The notes beneath the pieces are model-generated. The model was not told where the DNA came from. It worked only from the letters and a program-made list of their open reading frames with translations, and ran no database searches. A stretch of 64,000 bases of DNA from Phymorhynchus buccinoides (taxonomy: Eukaryota > Mollusca > Gastropoda > Neogastropoda > Raphitomidae): NCBI GenBank assembly GCA_017654935.2, contig CM065711.1, positions 24,922,619-24,986,618 of the forward strand, written 5' to 3'. Of this stretch, positions 33,660 to 45,890 are shown in pieces. Positions within the stretch are counted from its first letter, which is position 1. Every line of letters starts with the position of its first letter. The translations under genes were made by a program, and so were the position numbers.

Positions 33660-34100
33660 TAGCCGATTAAAAAATTGGACGGAGCCAGGTTCAAACTCGG
33701 AACGTTCGTGTGAGAGTGCGACGCCTAGCCCACTCGGCTGTGGTTTTGTCTCTGCCCTGAGAGAGAAAATGGAGTTTTACGTCCTCTTGGTCTGAATCAG
33801 ACACATATGGGACATTTGTAAATACAAATATGGTGGGAACAATACTGGAGGCAATGCCCGGAGGCAGTACGAAACCAGTAAAGTCCCGATTTTTAAAATG
33901 AATACAGATAGCTGTAGCGGTGACCACGCCTCGGTTAAACCTCATCGGCTATGGCACTGCCACAAGTACTGTCTTGATTTGCAAGGAATATGCTTCTCTG
34001 CCCTGAGTGTAAAATTTAGCCTTTTATATTTTTCAAAATATAGTTGTACTGCTCGACTGACCCCAACTTTGACCCACTGCTCGACTGACCCGATCTTTGA
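33660..34100. mobile_element. SINE-like repeat with tRNA-like segment (right copy)
   Basis: Dispersed block at 33765-33970, with the tRNA-like segment on the minus strand at about 33680-33745. Counterpart of 15040-15480 and homologous to 63583-63796. Confidence 0.55.
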
Positions 34101-34227
34101 CTAATTACGCTAATTACGGAGCGTGTTGCAAAATGTAATGTACCCTACCTTCAGCATGGGTCATCCCTCTGGATACTGTGAAAGTTTGGCGGCGCTAAAA
34201 CCACGCTAGATACGGTTGCATAGACAC

Positions 34228-34229
<2 letters not shown>

Positions 34230-34312
<83 letters not shown>
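34230..34312. repeat. (CA)n microsatellite
   Basis: About 82 bp of CA directly abutting the truncated RNase H fragment. Confidence 0.95.
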
Positions 34313-34314
<2 letters not shown>

Positions 34315-35387
34315 TTTACTTCTAAACTGTTGACAAAATCAGGTGTAAATCAAAAGAACTTGGCTGTGCGTTTTCCAGTAAGTCCCATTCCAAACTGGGA
34401 GCTTTGCAAGGCAAAATTTGATTATAACTACACAACTATATCTAAAAATGATAACATTAACATTCTTGCCTGTGAGGCTAAATCTCATATCAACAATTGT
34501 TATCCCAATCATTTCAAAATTTTTACTGACGGTTCTTTACTAGACAATAATGCAGGCTGTGGATTTGTCATTCCCACTTTAAAAATCGAAAAATCTTTTT
34601 ATCTTGGTAAAGACTTCTCCATTTTCACAGCTGAATTAGTAGCAATTTTAATGGCTATTCAGTATGTTATAGATGTTCCATTTAACTTCTACGGTGTTCT
34701 TTTTTTGTGTAGATTCTAAATCTGTTCTTCAAGCTTTAGAATCAACAAGTCCAAAAACCAGGGCTGAAATCATTACAGAAATTAGAATACTTATCCATAT
34801 TCTTATATTAAGAGGCATCACAGTTGACTTTTGTTGGATCCCATCTCATTGTTCGATTTCTGGAAATGAATGGGCTGATCGTACTGCTCGGGCAGGGGCA
34901 AACAAATCTGCTAATTCTACGGATATTCACATTCCCTGGAGTTTGCAAGAAGGCAAGAGCTTCTTTTGAACATTTTGATAAAATCTACAAAGAATCTATG
35001 CTTCACAAAATACATAAACCTGAATCTTCCATAAAGTGTTGTTTAAACTCCCGATCATGGAAGTCTCAGAAAAGAGATTCCTTAGTAAATTATGTATTTC
35101 TTAATAGAAATGTAAACAAACATCCAAGACGCCTTAAAAAGTTTGTTTCACTACTTTATAGACTTAAGCTAAATGCTTTTAAAACTAAATTCACAAAAAA
35201 TCTTCAATGTGTATGCGGTGCTATTGATAATTGTACAACAACACACATTCTATATTATTGCCCTTATTTTGAATCGGCCCTATCAGAATTCAGAAAAGAT
35301 GAATCCAAATGTATATTCCAAGATGCGGTATCTCTTTTGAATTTTGTACAAACTTTAATGTTAAGTCCATTTGGCTCGTTTCTATGA
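34313..35387 (+). pseudogene. Non-LTR ORF2 C-terminus: RNase H and zinc-binding tail (right copy)
   Basis: Same fragment as 13757-14833. It has an additional private frame change at about 34703 (an extra T in a T run) besides the shared one at about 34930. RNase H motifs TDGS, TAELVAI, VDSKS and WIPSHCSISGNEWAD are readable across the pieces. Confidence 0.85.
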
Positions 35388-35669
35388 TTGCTGTTGGGTT
35401 TTTGTTGATAGAATGTTTGCATTTTTATTTTATAATAGTTCAATTCTGGAGTTTTTATTTTATTTTATTATCATTATTATTTTTTGTGTGTTTTAATTTT
35501 TTTTTTAAAAACTGTTTTAACTAAGCATACATCCCCTAATGTTACTTATAAATATGCACTTTAAGCACACACAGATACACATGCACATTCCCACGCGCAC
35601 ACACTCACACACACACTTTCATGTCTAATATCACTTCTAAGTGAAAAGACGTTAAATTAAAGAACAACA

Positions 35670-36720
<1,051 letters not shown>

Positions 36721-36721
<1 letters not shown>

Positions 36722-37205
36722 ATTTCTATACGAAACTGTATGTCCAATATGTGCTTGCTTGTTTGTGTGTCTGCGTCTGTTTAAACTCGTTCATTTTTTA
36801 AATGAAACTGTGTGTCCGGAAGTAGAGAACTACATACACGCCCAAACTCACGAAACATTGCAGTCGATAACGTCGATAGCGTCATGATAGATATTGTCAT
36901 TTTGAATGCGAGTAATTGGTGAAAAAAGGTGTTTCCTTTCAGGAGCTGGCAGGTTCATTCTTAAAGGGGCACCCTGACTGAAGAGGTTTAGCAAGAGACA
37001 CGTCGAGGTCACCAGAAAGACAGCCTTTTCAAGGATCGGAACACTCACTTTGCTCTGGTTTCCTGTAGAAATGAAACCGTCAAAGCGGCGGTTTCTCCTT
37101 GGCGGAGTTGCCGGAGAGATAAGCCATTTTGGTTGGGGTGGGTGGAGGCCACCGAGAGTGGTTGAAGCTTTTTCTTCTTTGTAGTGCAGTAAAAATAATA
37201 ATGGG
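36721..37205 (-). other. Unclassified sequence with a frame kept in both arms (right copy)
   Basis: Counterpart of 12033-12520; frame open from about 37237 to 36848. No domain recognised. Confidence 0.3.
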
Positions 37206-37326
37206 AGAGAACGTAAGAATACCAAGTCTGGCTCCAAAAAAAAAAAATCCCTTCATAAAGCACGTTGCACGCACTTTATGGAGGGTTATTTTTTCCCGAT
37301 CCAGACTGGGCATTCTTACGTTCTCT
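37206..37326. repeat. 121-bp near-perfect foldback hairpin (right copy)
   Basis: Same hairpin as 11912-12032, from AGAGAACGTAAGAAT to ATTCTTACGTTCTCT; the loop and A/T runs differ slightly. Confidence 0.75.
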
Positions 37327-37873
37327 TAGGTCATTTCCTTTATTTATTCTCATTTATAAACAAAATCCTAACCCAAAAAATTACAGGCAAACCTTCCTTT
37401 TGGTTCAGACTTTAGATATAAAAACACTACTTTAAGAGGTAAAAAAGAGCACAAAATTAGACTTTCCTTTAGGAGGAAAAAACACTACTTTTAGTGGACA
37501 AAACCCCCAAAAAAAAACCATCACCATAGAATGGGGAAATCCCGATTGAGTCATCACTACCTACATAACAGGGAATTCCCGATTAAGTAGCCATCTATTT
37601 TAGGTAAATTAAACAGTCCTTTTGTTTAAATTACACCTAATGTTTAAAAAGCGGGTTGTTTTATAAACTATTGTGGAAACTGAATAAAGACATTATTGTT
37701 TAGTTGTTGTACTATTTGATTAAAACTTTTAGAATAAAGAACTAACTAAATAAGTTAAATTATTATTGTTTTGATCAAATAAATAACAAGTAAACCATCA
37801 TAGATATTTTGCAAGATTTGTTATCTATATAATACTGTGTTTAGTAAAGTGGAAAAAAAAGTTCAGACAACTG
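37327..37873. other. AT-rich non-coding DNA upstream of the U2-headed unit (right arm)
   Basis: Counterpart of 11372-11911. A TATA-like TCTATATAAT occurs at about 37825, some 50 bp before the unit. No other element can be named. Confidence 0.4.
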
Positions 37874-37994
37874 ATCGCTTCTCGGCCTTTTGGCTAAGAC
37901 AGTGATTCAGGAACATAAATTTTTGTTTATACCCTGGTTGGTTTGTTCAGCCCGTCGTACATGGCGAAAGCCGATACGCGACGTTAAACTGAAC
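37874..37994 (+). ncRNA. U2-headed small-RNA-like unit (right copy)
   Basis: 37874-37899 is identical over 26 nt to the conserved 5' end of U2 snRNA (CTTCTCGGCCTTTTGGCT lies in its middle), enough to form U2 stem-loop I. AAATTTTTG at 37917-37925 resembles an Sm-binding site. GTTCAG (37945-37950) pairs with CTGAAC (37989-37994), enclosing CGTCG/CGACG and a GGC-GAAA-GCC tip. After the U2 head nothing matches U2. The order head, Sm-like site, 3' hairpin is that of Sm-class RNAs. It points toward the integrase end of the Polinton. Confidence 0.55.
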
Positions 37995-38337
37995 TTCCAT
38001 CCTAGTAAAGTTGATTAGGTGTTTGTTTTCTTCCCTTATTTAACTAACATTAACACAATCTCTTCTCACTTTTGGCCTCCAAATAATCTTCTATTTCGTT
38101 TCGTCAGAAGTTTATTTTAAATGGGGATTATAAACTCTACTTACTTTAACTTCCAAATAATCTTCCATTATGAAACGTCTAACAAAGAGTCACTGGCACG
38201 GTTTAAAGACCTGTAAACCTAGGCGTAGGAAGATTGTTTAAATGGGGGTTCTAAAGTAAGAAATAGAGTTAATTTAGTTAATGTAGTTAAGTGTGTTGGG
38301 AAATTCAGGAAACAAACACCTAAAACTGTACTAAATT
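37995..38337. other. Non-coding stretch with imperfect internal duplication (right arm)
   Basis: Counterpart of 10885-11250; CCAAATAATCTTC blocks occur at about 38079 and 38153. No ORF supported. Confidence 0.5.
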
Positions 38338-38442
38338 GACCTTGCTCACTTATTGCTAGTCCTTCGGGTCTAGCTTGGGGTCTCATAGGGCCCGTGGGAT
38401 CTCAAGTGAGATTCGGAGAACTGGTGGTGAGTGAGCAAGGTC
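38338..38442. repeat. 105-bp structured inverted repeat (right copy)
   Basis: GACCTTGCTCACT (38338-38350) pairs with AGTGAGCAAGGTC (38430-38442); inner ATCTCAAGTGAGAT palindrome. Counterpart of 10780-10884. Confidence 0.6.
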
Positions 38443-38479
38443 GGATGTGCAGTTTTGCTATTTTTTATAAAAACTAGGC

Positions 38480-38841
38480 AAACTTATTTTTTCAAAAACT
38501 TTTTTTAACTTTTTCTTTACTTTTTTCTAAAAAAAATTCCGAACTTTTTTTGCAACTTTTTTTTTCCAACCTTTTTTTTGTAACTTTTTTCCAACTTTTT
38601 GTTTCTAACTTTTTTCCAACTTTTTTTTCTAACTTTTTGTATTTGTTTTTGAAAGCAGTTGTTTTATTGACTTTTAAAGTTCTTTTTAAGTTCTTAAACA
38701 AGTTCTTGTCAAGTCAACTTCAAGTCATCTTCAAGTTCTTATCAATTTCTTACCAAGTTCTTACCAAGTTCTTTACTAAGTTCTTCTTGAACTACTTATT
38801 TAAGTTATTATCAAGTTTTTATTAAGTTCTTTAACAAAAAA
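38480..38841. other. T-rich, G-poor tract with lysine-rich ORF on the minus strand
   Basis: Counterpart of 10381-10740. The 69-residue lysine-rich frame (38492-38701 minus) has the same sequence as in the left arm. Confidence 0.5.
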
Positions 38842-39273
38842 TTACTGCATTAAAAATGGATCACTCTGAGATTTTGTGCTATTTGGTTTTGGGATTTCTG
38901 GTTTGTTTGTTTCTTTTTCTGGTTGTTTTGTTTGTTCTTCTACTTGCGGTTTTGGTTTTGGTTGTTTATATTTTTCATATATATTATAAACCAGATAACC
39001 AACACCCAGACCACCACCGACAATAAACAAAGCGTATTGATTGTCTTGTTTTATTTCTTCTTTTTTAACTGGTGGTTCAATATGACTGTACACTATTGTT
39101 TTGTCTTCTTTATCTTCACCAGCGTTTTTAGTCAGCAGGTTAAGTTTCTTTTGACGGTTCCACTCCGCTAGTCGTTTTCCAGCCTGTACTCTACCAGAAC
39201 TTTTAGTCACTTGGGTTACTTGATTCGTTTGATTCGTGGGTTCCTGATTCTGCCCGTTCATTTTTAATAGCAA
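38842..39273 (-). CDS. Polinton-encoded single-pass membrane protein, 143 aa
   Basis: The N-terminus is polar, asparagine/glutamine- and lysine-rich. One clear hydrophobic segment lies at about residues 81-97 (ALFIVGGGLGVGYLVYNIY), followed by a proline/lysine/glutamate-rich tail. An upstream Met-Leu-Leu-Lys precedes a second ATG, which may be the true start (MNGQNQ). Function unknown. The left copy retains only the tail. Position beside the 123-aa ORF and integrase is as expected for accessory Polinton genes. Confidence 0.6.
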   Translation of the reverse strand: MLLKMNGQNQEPTNQTNQVTQVTKSSGRVQAGKRLAEWNRQKKLNLLTKNAGEDKEDKTIVYSHIEPPVKKEEIKQDNQYALFIVGGGLGVGYLVYNIYEKYKQPKPKPQVEEQTKQPEKETNKPEIPKPNSTKSQSDPFLMQ

Positions 39274-39335
39274 TAAAATCTACATGATTAAAAGTAATTA
39301 ATCCTGCAATAATTGGTGAGAGAAGCCCCCCAAAC

Positions 39336-39707
39336 CTATAAAAAAAGATCACATCCAAGCGATTCTAATGACTTTGTTAAAACAGGATCTTGATTTAAAT
39401 CGTACATTAAATCTTGTTGTGAATCGACGGGAAGAAATTGATTAACTAACTTTGTATACAAGCTTAAGACTGTTTGACCTAAACTTTTAACCATTTTTGA
39501 TCCTAACTGCGCTTCATATCTGTTGTGGTACTTTTCAATGTCTGTAGAAGACATTTGTTGAATCTGTTCTATACTAAATTCTGTTCCCAAGTATTGTTTT
39601 GTTTTTCCGCACGCTGCTAGAGAGTACAACCTTTCCTTTTTACTTGCAGATACTTCATCAGAAATAACTGTTTCCTGAGTGTTTAATAGTAGTTCGTCAC
39701 GATTCAT
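39336..39707 (-). CDS. Polinton-encoded protein of unknown function, 123 aa
   Basis: An intact ORF with predicted helices and no membrane segment. Same strand as the 143-aa gene, 62 bp upstream of it, and divergent from the 76-aa ORF at 39745, with 37 bp between start codons. I do not recognise it; small helical DNA-binding or virion proteins would fit, without evidence. Absent from the left arm. Confidence 0.55.
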   Translation of the reverse strand: MNRDELLLNTQETVISDEVSASKKERLYSLAACGKTKQYLGTEFSIEQIQQMSSTDIEKYHNRYEAQLGSKMVKSLGQTVLSLYTKLVNQFLPVDSQQDLMYDLNQDPVLTKSLESLGCDLFL

Positions 39708-39744
39708 TTTTAGTTAATTTTTATTTTTATTTCAAAAACAAAAA

Positions 39745-39975
39745 ATGAGTGCTGAAAAAACTATCGTTAACCTCGTGTATCAATCTGCTCTTATTGGCAG
39801 TCTTTCTGTTGTCTATACAATGATTGCTAAGAAAATATTGAAAATGAAAGCAGCCGACCTAGGAAAACTTGATTTAGAGGACTCTGGTAAACTAATTGCT
39901 GTGATTACTGCTTCAATCGCGACAAAAGACTTCCTAGTTAAACGAGGAATAATTCCAGAAAATATAAATATGTAA
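39745..39975 (+). CDS. Polinton-encoded small membrane protein, 76 aa
   Basis: A hydrophobic N-terminal segment (about residues 8-28, LVYQSALIGSLSVVYTMIA) and a second weaker one near residues 50-60. No recognised family. It is followed after 7 bp by the 111-aa ORF, so the two are probably co-expressed. Confidence 0.5.
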   Translation: MSAEKTIVNLVYQSALIGSLSVVYTMIAKKILKMKAADLGKLDLEDSGKLIAVITASIATKDFLVKRGIIPENINM

Positions 39976-39982
39976 ATATAAA

Positions 39983-40318
39983 ATGGCTTCACTCGCAATG
40001 ATGATTGGCGGTGCTGTAGTAAATGCGCTTTCTTTTTCAGGCAGTAATTTCATGTTTAGTAAGCTACATACTAATGATCAAAAAAGACATAATCACGCAA
40101 TGGAACAATTAGCTAAAGCACAAGACGCATACGAAAAACAAAGACTCACTCAGTTGGACTTTATTAACGATAGATTAAGACAACAACATCATGCAGCTAA
40201 TACTTTTAAGAATGTTGACGACGCCATTAAAGAGTATTATTTAGTGACAGAAGAAAAACTAGAACAGTCACCACCACCGCAATTAAGTGACTTTTACCAA
40301 CCATCTGAAAAACGCTAA
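39983..40318 (+). CDS. Polinton-encoded protein of unknown function, 111 aa
   Basis: A short hydrophobic N-terminus (MASLAMMIGGAVVNAL), then a polar, helical, glutamine-rich body. Beyond the TAA the same frame stays open to about 40384 and would encode a 21-residue strongly hydrophobic tail ending in basic residues, so the TAA may be a nonsense mutation that removed a tail anchor. Confidence 0.5.
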   Translation: MASLAMMIGGAVVNALSFSGSNFMFSKLHTNDQKRHNHAMEQLAKAQDAYEKQRLTQLDFINDRLRQQHHAANTFKNVDDAIKEYYLVTEEKLEQSPPPQLSDFYQPSEKR

Positions 40319-40391
40319 CTCCAGGAGGTAGCGTTTATCGTAGTTGGTATGACTGCTGTTTTTTTCATTGCAAAAAAGATCTAGTATTAAA

Positions 40392-41352
40392 ATGAACCTG
40401 TCTAAAATCTATTATTCACCAAAAGGATATTGGAAAGGTTTAACAGCTATTACAAAACTTAGTCATGCAGCAGGAGTCAGTGAACAAACAGCGAAAGAAT
40501 GGTTATCTAAACAAGCTATTTGGCAAATTTATCTACCATCTCCCAAACGAATTAAAAGACCACACTTTGTCAACTCTACACCTAATGACACTCATCAAAT
40601 GGATCTTCTATACTTACCGCATGATTTAATCCAAAGAAAAAGATTTAAATACGCGTTAACCGTCGTCGATTTAGCTTCAAGATATAAAGATGCAGAACCG
40701 TTAACTGATAAAAGTGCTACTTCAGTCTCTACAGCTTTGCAAGAAATTTATAGACGCGGTCCATTAACCTATCCTCGTTTAATTCAAGTTGATGAAGGAA
40801 AAGAATTTAAAGGTCAATTCAATCAGTTAATGTTAAAACACAAAGTCGCTATTAACAGGGGTATTCTTGGAAATCAGATCTCAAGCCTTAGTAGAAAACT
40901 TTAACAAACAATTGGCTGAAAGACTTTTCTCTTATCAATATCATAGAGAACTCCTTGATTCAACTAGAAACACTGAATGGGTTAGACGACTGCCTAGTGT
41001 TCTGCGAGTCATGAATAACGAAGAATCTAAAGTCACTGGATTTAAACCAGTAAAAGCAATACAAAAGAAAACAATTGATTTACCGCAAGATCATTCAATT
41101 ACAAAGCAACTGATACCGGTTGGAGTAAAAGTTAGGTTTCTTTATGCACCTGGAGAAGCAGAAGGAGACACTCGCATAAGAGCAACTGATCCTATTTGGA
41201 GTATCGATCCGTACGAGATAAAAAGAATAATAGAAATGAATCCTCCTGTGGATTATTTAAGAGAAACTGACTCGACAACACGACCCACACCAAAAAGAGC
41301 ATTCATAAAAGAAGAATTGCAGATAATCCCGCAAGACACAGTTCCGATTTGA
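40392..41352 (+). pseudogene. int: Polinton retroviral-type integrase (rve), frameshifted
   Basis: An N-terminal HTH-like region (AAGVSEQTAKEWLSKQ) precedes an rve core. The first catalytic aspartate lies in HQMDLLYLP, the second in QVDEGKEFKG, and the glutamate in ALVENFNKQL after a frame change at about 40860-40890. The downstream half (to 41352) contains the rest of the core and a basic C-terminal domain with VGVKVRFLYAPGE. This enzyme joins element ends to the target in Polintons. One frame break makes it inactive as written. It is wholly deleted in the left arm. Confidence 0.87.
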
Positions 41353-41391
41353 TTAGTCACAACAACAAAAATGACTTTTTTTTTTTTTTTT

Positions 41392-42010
41392 TTACAAACA
41401 TTTGTACTGACTAGGAAAATCTGTTTTTAACACTAGCTTGCAAAACTTCTCTTTCCTCAGTTTTTGTTTAATCGACTTTCTTTCTTCTTTTGATTCAATC
41501 ACATCATTTTCATCAAGACATTCATCAAAACTATTTTTATCTTTAGTAAAAAAAAAAACACACACCGTCTTTAACTGTTCTCTAAAGTCTTTTAAAACTG
41601 AATTATACTTTTGTGTTAAAATCCATACACTAATTCCTGCATGTCTACCACTGAAAGCTAACTTGGCTAAACTATTTCTTTTTTTAACAATGTCTTTTTC
41701 AGCTGAGCAGTCATCAATAATAAACAATGTTGATGTTCCTTTAAACAGTTTATAAAAATGATCTAAACATTCACTTAACTTATCACTCGGATCAACCAAA
41801 TAGATTTCGTCATCCGCCCAAATGAACTTTCTTTCTTTATAAGACGTTGAATTCTAAAGTAGTACAAAAAAATACTATATGATCAAAGTGATAACGATAA
41901 ACCGTTTGTATTAAATCTAACATAAATATCGTTTTTCCACACCCAGTCATTCCGCAAAATAATCCGCAATGTGGTTCTTTTGTAAGAAAATTTAAACTAC
42001 TTAAGTCCAT
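41392..42010 (-). pseudogene. Polinton packaging ATPase, FtsK/HerA type (right copy, broken)
   Basis: Start at 42008-42010. Walker A GMTGCGKT near the N-terminus, Walker B LFIIDD and WILTQKYN in the second piece (41392-41799). Frame lost between 41799 and 41837. This copy keeps about 20 bp (near 41776) that the left copy lost. It overlaps no other gene and follows the capsid gene by 4 bp. Confidence 0.83.
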
Positions 42011-42014
42011 TGTT

Positions 42015-43303
42015 TTAATACACAATATCTTTTAATCTGTTATTTTCAATGTTCAGCTGAGCATCGCATAGTAAATACACATAAACATATATTTGTTTGC
42101 CCACTTCCGCTGCTTCTTTATGAATTTGAATGTTTATTCCTCCTGACCCATCACCTACCGTTCTTCCGCTACCATGAAGTTTGTTATCATCAGTTGTTCT
42201 AAGATCTAACCACAAAGCATACTTCGAAGATAAATAATCTTCTAGTCTAACATCATGAAGATGGAGGTCTTTGCAAATTAAATCAGCAGACGGATCTCTT
42301 AGTTGCCCGCCTCCACCAAAACAGTTTTCTTATTTCATCAAAGTGCTGATAAGGTAAAAGACCACTCGCAAACAATTGGTTCGGTTGCCCTTCAATCGCG
42401 GTAGTCAGCTTAGTTCTTTTTGGATTATAAAACTTCTCGCTTAATCTGTTAAAGGGTTTTTTGGTTTCTTCAAACAGCAGCAAAATTCCTTTCAACGACC
42501 TTGCTGATATATTCAAATCGATGTTCCAGATTGTGTCTGTCGTGTTTTTAGTTAACTTACTGTGATTTAAAATTTTGTTGTAGTAGATTGCAAATCTTGA
42601 CTGGTATTGTTGTGAGATCAACCGAGCTAGTTCTGAATGACGAACAACATCAAACTCTAATGTGATGTCTGAAATACTATATTTTGCATTTGAATCTTCC
42701 ATCGATCTGATAACACGGTTGTAATCATTAAAAGTGAATTCATACATAAGTCTGTCTTGTAAAGCTCTCTGATAATACGGAGAGTGGGTGTTCAATAGTT
42801 CAAAGTGAAGAGGAATGTAGAATCGATTACCATAAACTTGAGCAACCAACGCATCTTTATTGTTATCTTTTTTATCATCAGCATCTATTCTATGTTTGAG
42901 GCCATTATCTCCCTGTATTCCCTGATAAACCCGATCTTTTCTTTCATTTTCTGTTAACCAGAGGTCACTATAACTCAAAAAGACATCTGCATTATCTAAA
43001 GACATTACTTCTCTTCCTTCAAGTTTAATAGTAATCTTACTAACGATCGCTCTACCAAGATTACCAACTAAAGTTCTGTTCGGATCCGTCTCTGACTCCA
43101 GGTCTATTTTAAATGCAAGACGCGCGGTACCTGGTACGATTACTTCATTAGATCACAGACTAGGAAATCTTACTGATAATATTTGTCTTTGGTCGATAGT
43201 TGAAGGATTATTACTTATCACGATACTCTGCCTGGTTCCTTTAACACCGAGTGGTTCTTTTAACCTTCTGTATGGATCAAGACTCGCCCCGTATGATTGT
43301 GAC
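42015..43303 (-). pseudogene. Polinton major capsid protein (right copy, broken)
   Basis: Homologous along its length to 8265-9539. The start ATG is lost here by a 2-bp deletion at about 43303. The nonsense codon (near 43153) is shared with the left copy. The long middle piece 42283-43005 is open and ends at an extra T near 42317. The C-terminal strand with VYVYLLCDAQLNIEN is at 42015-42110. Fold assignment as in the left copy. Confidence 0.82.
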
Positions 43304-43355
43304 CTCTTTTTCTTTAAAAAAAATAAAAATAATAAAAACATAATTAAAATTAAAC

Positions 43356-44617
43356 ATGGCAGGAATAGAAGATGTACAAGATTATGATGATTTATATGTT
43401 GGAGATGACATGAATGAACCTATTCCACCTCGTCATCATTATCCACTATCTTTAAGTGAAGAACCAAATGAAGCAGAACCTGAACCAAATGAAGAACTAA
43501 CGGAAGATATACAAACAGAGCAACAGGAAAAGATAAAAAAGATAGAAGCGTTTTATAATAGTGATGATCGACAACTACCTAACAGTTATGATCCTAATGA
43601 CTTCGAATTAAAAGATGGTGGTCATTTATTTTGTTATTATCAAAAAGATGGTTTAGCTCGAGAAATCCAACTTACAGACGTAAGAAACTCTTCAAGATTT
43701 TTAAAATCAAGTACAATTCGTGGAAAGCTCGATCCCTTCACTCATAGTCTGCTTAACATCCCTCGAAACCTAAGAACAGAAGCTGTTGCTGCACTTCAAA
43801 ACATGCAAGATAATATACCAACTGATCCCCAACTTCAAGAAATACCTCTTAGAGACTTAAGCGCAACTGCAGATCAAGTAACACAAGAAATAGAAACCAG
43901 TTTTTCAACTGATGAAGAAACCCATTTAAAAACATTACACGACCCACCATTACCTGAGAGAGAACTAAGGGCATTCATCAAATCATTACAATCTATCAGA
44001 GGCGAGTTAAAAAATAATCTAGCAAAGTTAGGTGAACTGGATAAAGATATTGCCAGAGAAAAAGAAAAGTTGGTTACGGTTGATGATGACCCCCGTTTTG
44101 GTAAAAATGAAAAAGACAGAATTCTAAAAAAACTAAAAGATCTACATGACGAAAGAGAAGCGAGACTAGAAGTACTGTCAACTAACCGTGAAGATTTACG
44201 TACACAATTCAGCAGAATAAAAGAAACCATCCAAAGAATTTTATACGAAAACACAACGCTAGCTGAACGAATAAAAACTTTATTTAAAGAGCAAGGTGTT
44301 ACGATTGCTAGCGTTATAACTGCTTTAGGTTTTGCAATCTCTACTTTAGTGTATGCTTTAACGGGATCAACGGGAACACCGTCACCGTCATCTTCACCGA
44401 AAGACAAGAATTGGATTAAAAAACAACTAGATCATTTGACGAATCTATTAAAAAAATTAGGAGAAAAAGCTCTAGACGCTCTACCAGGAATATTAGGTGG
44501 AATTGTCAGTGGCTTTTTTCTGCAGCAAGCAAAGTAGTCGGTTTTATGGCTGAACACTTATGGATGCTACTAGTTCTGATTGTAGGATTACTTTCTAGTA
44601 AAATAAAAATAAACTAG
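43356..44617 (+). pseudogene. Polinton coiled-coil membrane protein (right copy, frameshifted near the end)
   Basis: Matches the intact left gene 6932-8212 but loses one T near 44508, so the frame stops at 44537 and the last membrane region is out of frame. It has only one copy of the 18-bp unit that is duplicated on the left, which suggests that the single copy is ancestral. Confidence 0.75.
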
Positions 44618-45870
44618 ACCAGCCGCTGTCAAAAAAAGAACTAATGCTGTCTTTTCATTTTCATGATTATCGTTTGAATTCGGTAACGAAGAGTCTAACG
44701 AAGAGTCCATTCAATTTGAATTTGAACTCGGTAAGTTCATTGAAGTCGTATTATTTTCTTTATTGTTAGGGATTGTACTTCGTACGATCGATGTCGTATT
44801 ATTTTCTTTATTGTTAGGGATTGGACTTCGTACGATTGATGGCACAGCCACTTCAGAATTCATTTTCGAATTCACCCCGATTGCTTGGTTATCTCCAGCT
44901 ATAAGGATTTCGTTGTTATAGTTTTCAATTACTCCTATTTGAAGTCTAAGATCAGAGGGCAACATGTATAGTCCACTACCGACAGCAAAGTCTACTTTCG
45001 ATCTTGCGAATCTTAAAACGTCTTGATACTTTTTAATACTTGTCGGTAGATCAACTGCAGAATTAATCGCATCTTCTAAATCAGCTAAATATTGTTTCTG
45101 CGCATCAAACCCGGTTGAAGGATCCATTATTTCTGACCTTACTTGCGATTGCGATCGCAGCAAACACCACACGTAAGTACGAATAGAGTCATTTACACGT
45201 TCTATTCCAGCCTTAGTTAGTCCTTCAGAAGTATCAAGAATAAAAGTTGTCCACGCGTTTTTATGTTTTTGTTGAATAGATCCTAGATGAACGGTCGTAC
45301 CTGAAGAAAAAGACGTGTAAGGAGGATTCCAATCATAGTTATACTTTCTGTGCACTCCCCAATAATACAGTGTACCTAATCCATGATTGAGATCTAACTT
45401 TTGTCTAAAGTCTGATTTCAAGTTAATATTAAACTCATTACAAATCCGCTCAAAGGTCTTCAAATTAATTCTGTTGTTGAATGGATTAAAAGTTTGTTCA
45501 TGTAGTAATGGTACCTGCAGTTCGGACAAAATACGTCTGAATGTATAATATAAATGAAATCTATAAACTGCTTTTACCATGGGATTAGGATGATTTAAAT
45601 GATCAGCGAACGAAACACCGCACCCAGTCGTCACACAAAACACAGCAAAGTTTAACTGGTTTTGATAAAACTGCATTGGATGGCTAAACCATGCATTAGC
45701 AATGCTATCATGTTTGATGGGAGGATTTAAATAATGAAGTAATGGATTACTGACCTTAACTTTAAAGGAATCAACTCCCACTGCAACGACTAATGAATCA
45801 ATAGCTATAGTTTTAGGGTTATATGATCAACTGGGTATTTCGCGTCTTTGTTATATTTAAAAGCATTCAT
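44588..45870 (-). pseudogene. Conserved Polinton protein with C-terminal anchor (right copy, broken)
   Basis: The long open part is 44711-45781. A missing G near 45827 disrupts the first 30 or so codons, and a TCA-to-TGA change at about 44711 removes the C-terminal anchor. The middle junction that is frameshifted on the left (about 6240) is open here. Both copies carry the 16-residue tandem repeat. Confidence 0.72.
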
Positions 45871-45890
45871 TTATTTATCTGAATATAAAA

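Noticed and set aside
37874..37994. A functional U2 snRNA gene
   Set aside because: Only the first 26 nt match; the branch-site recognition region and the later U2 stem-loops are absent.
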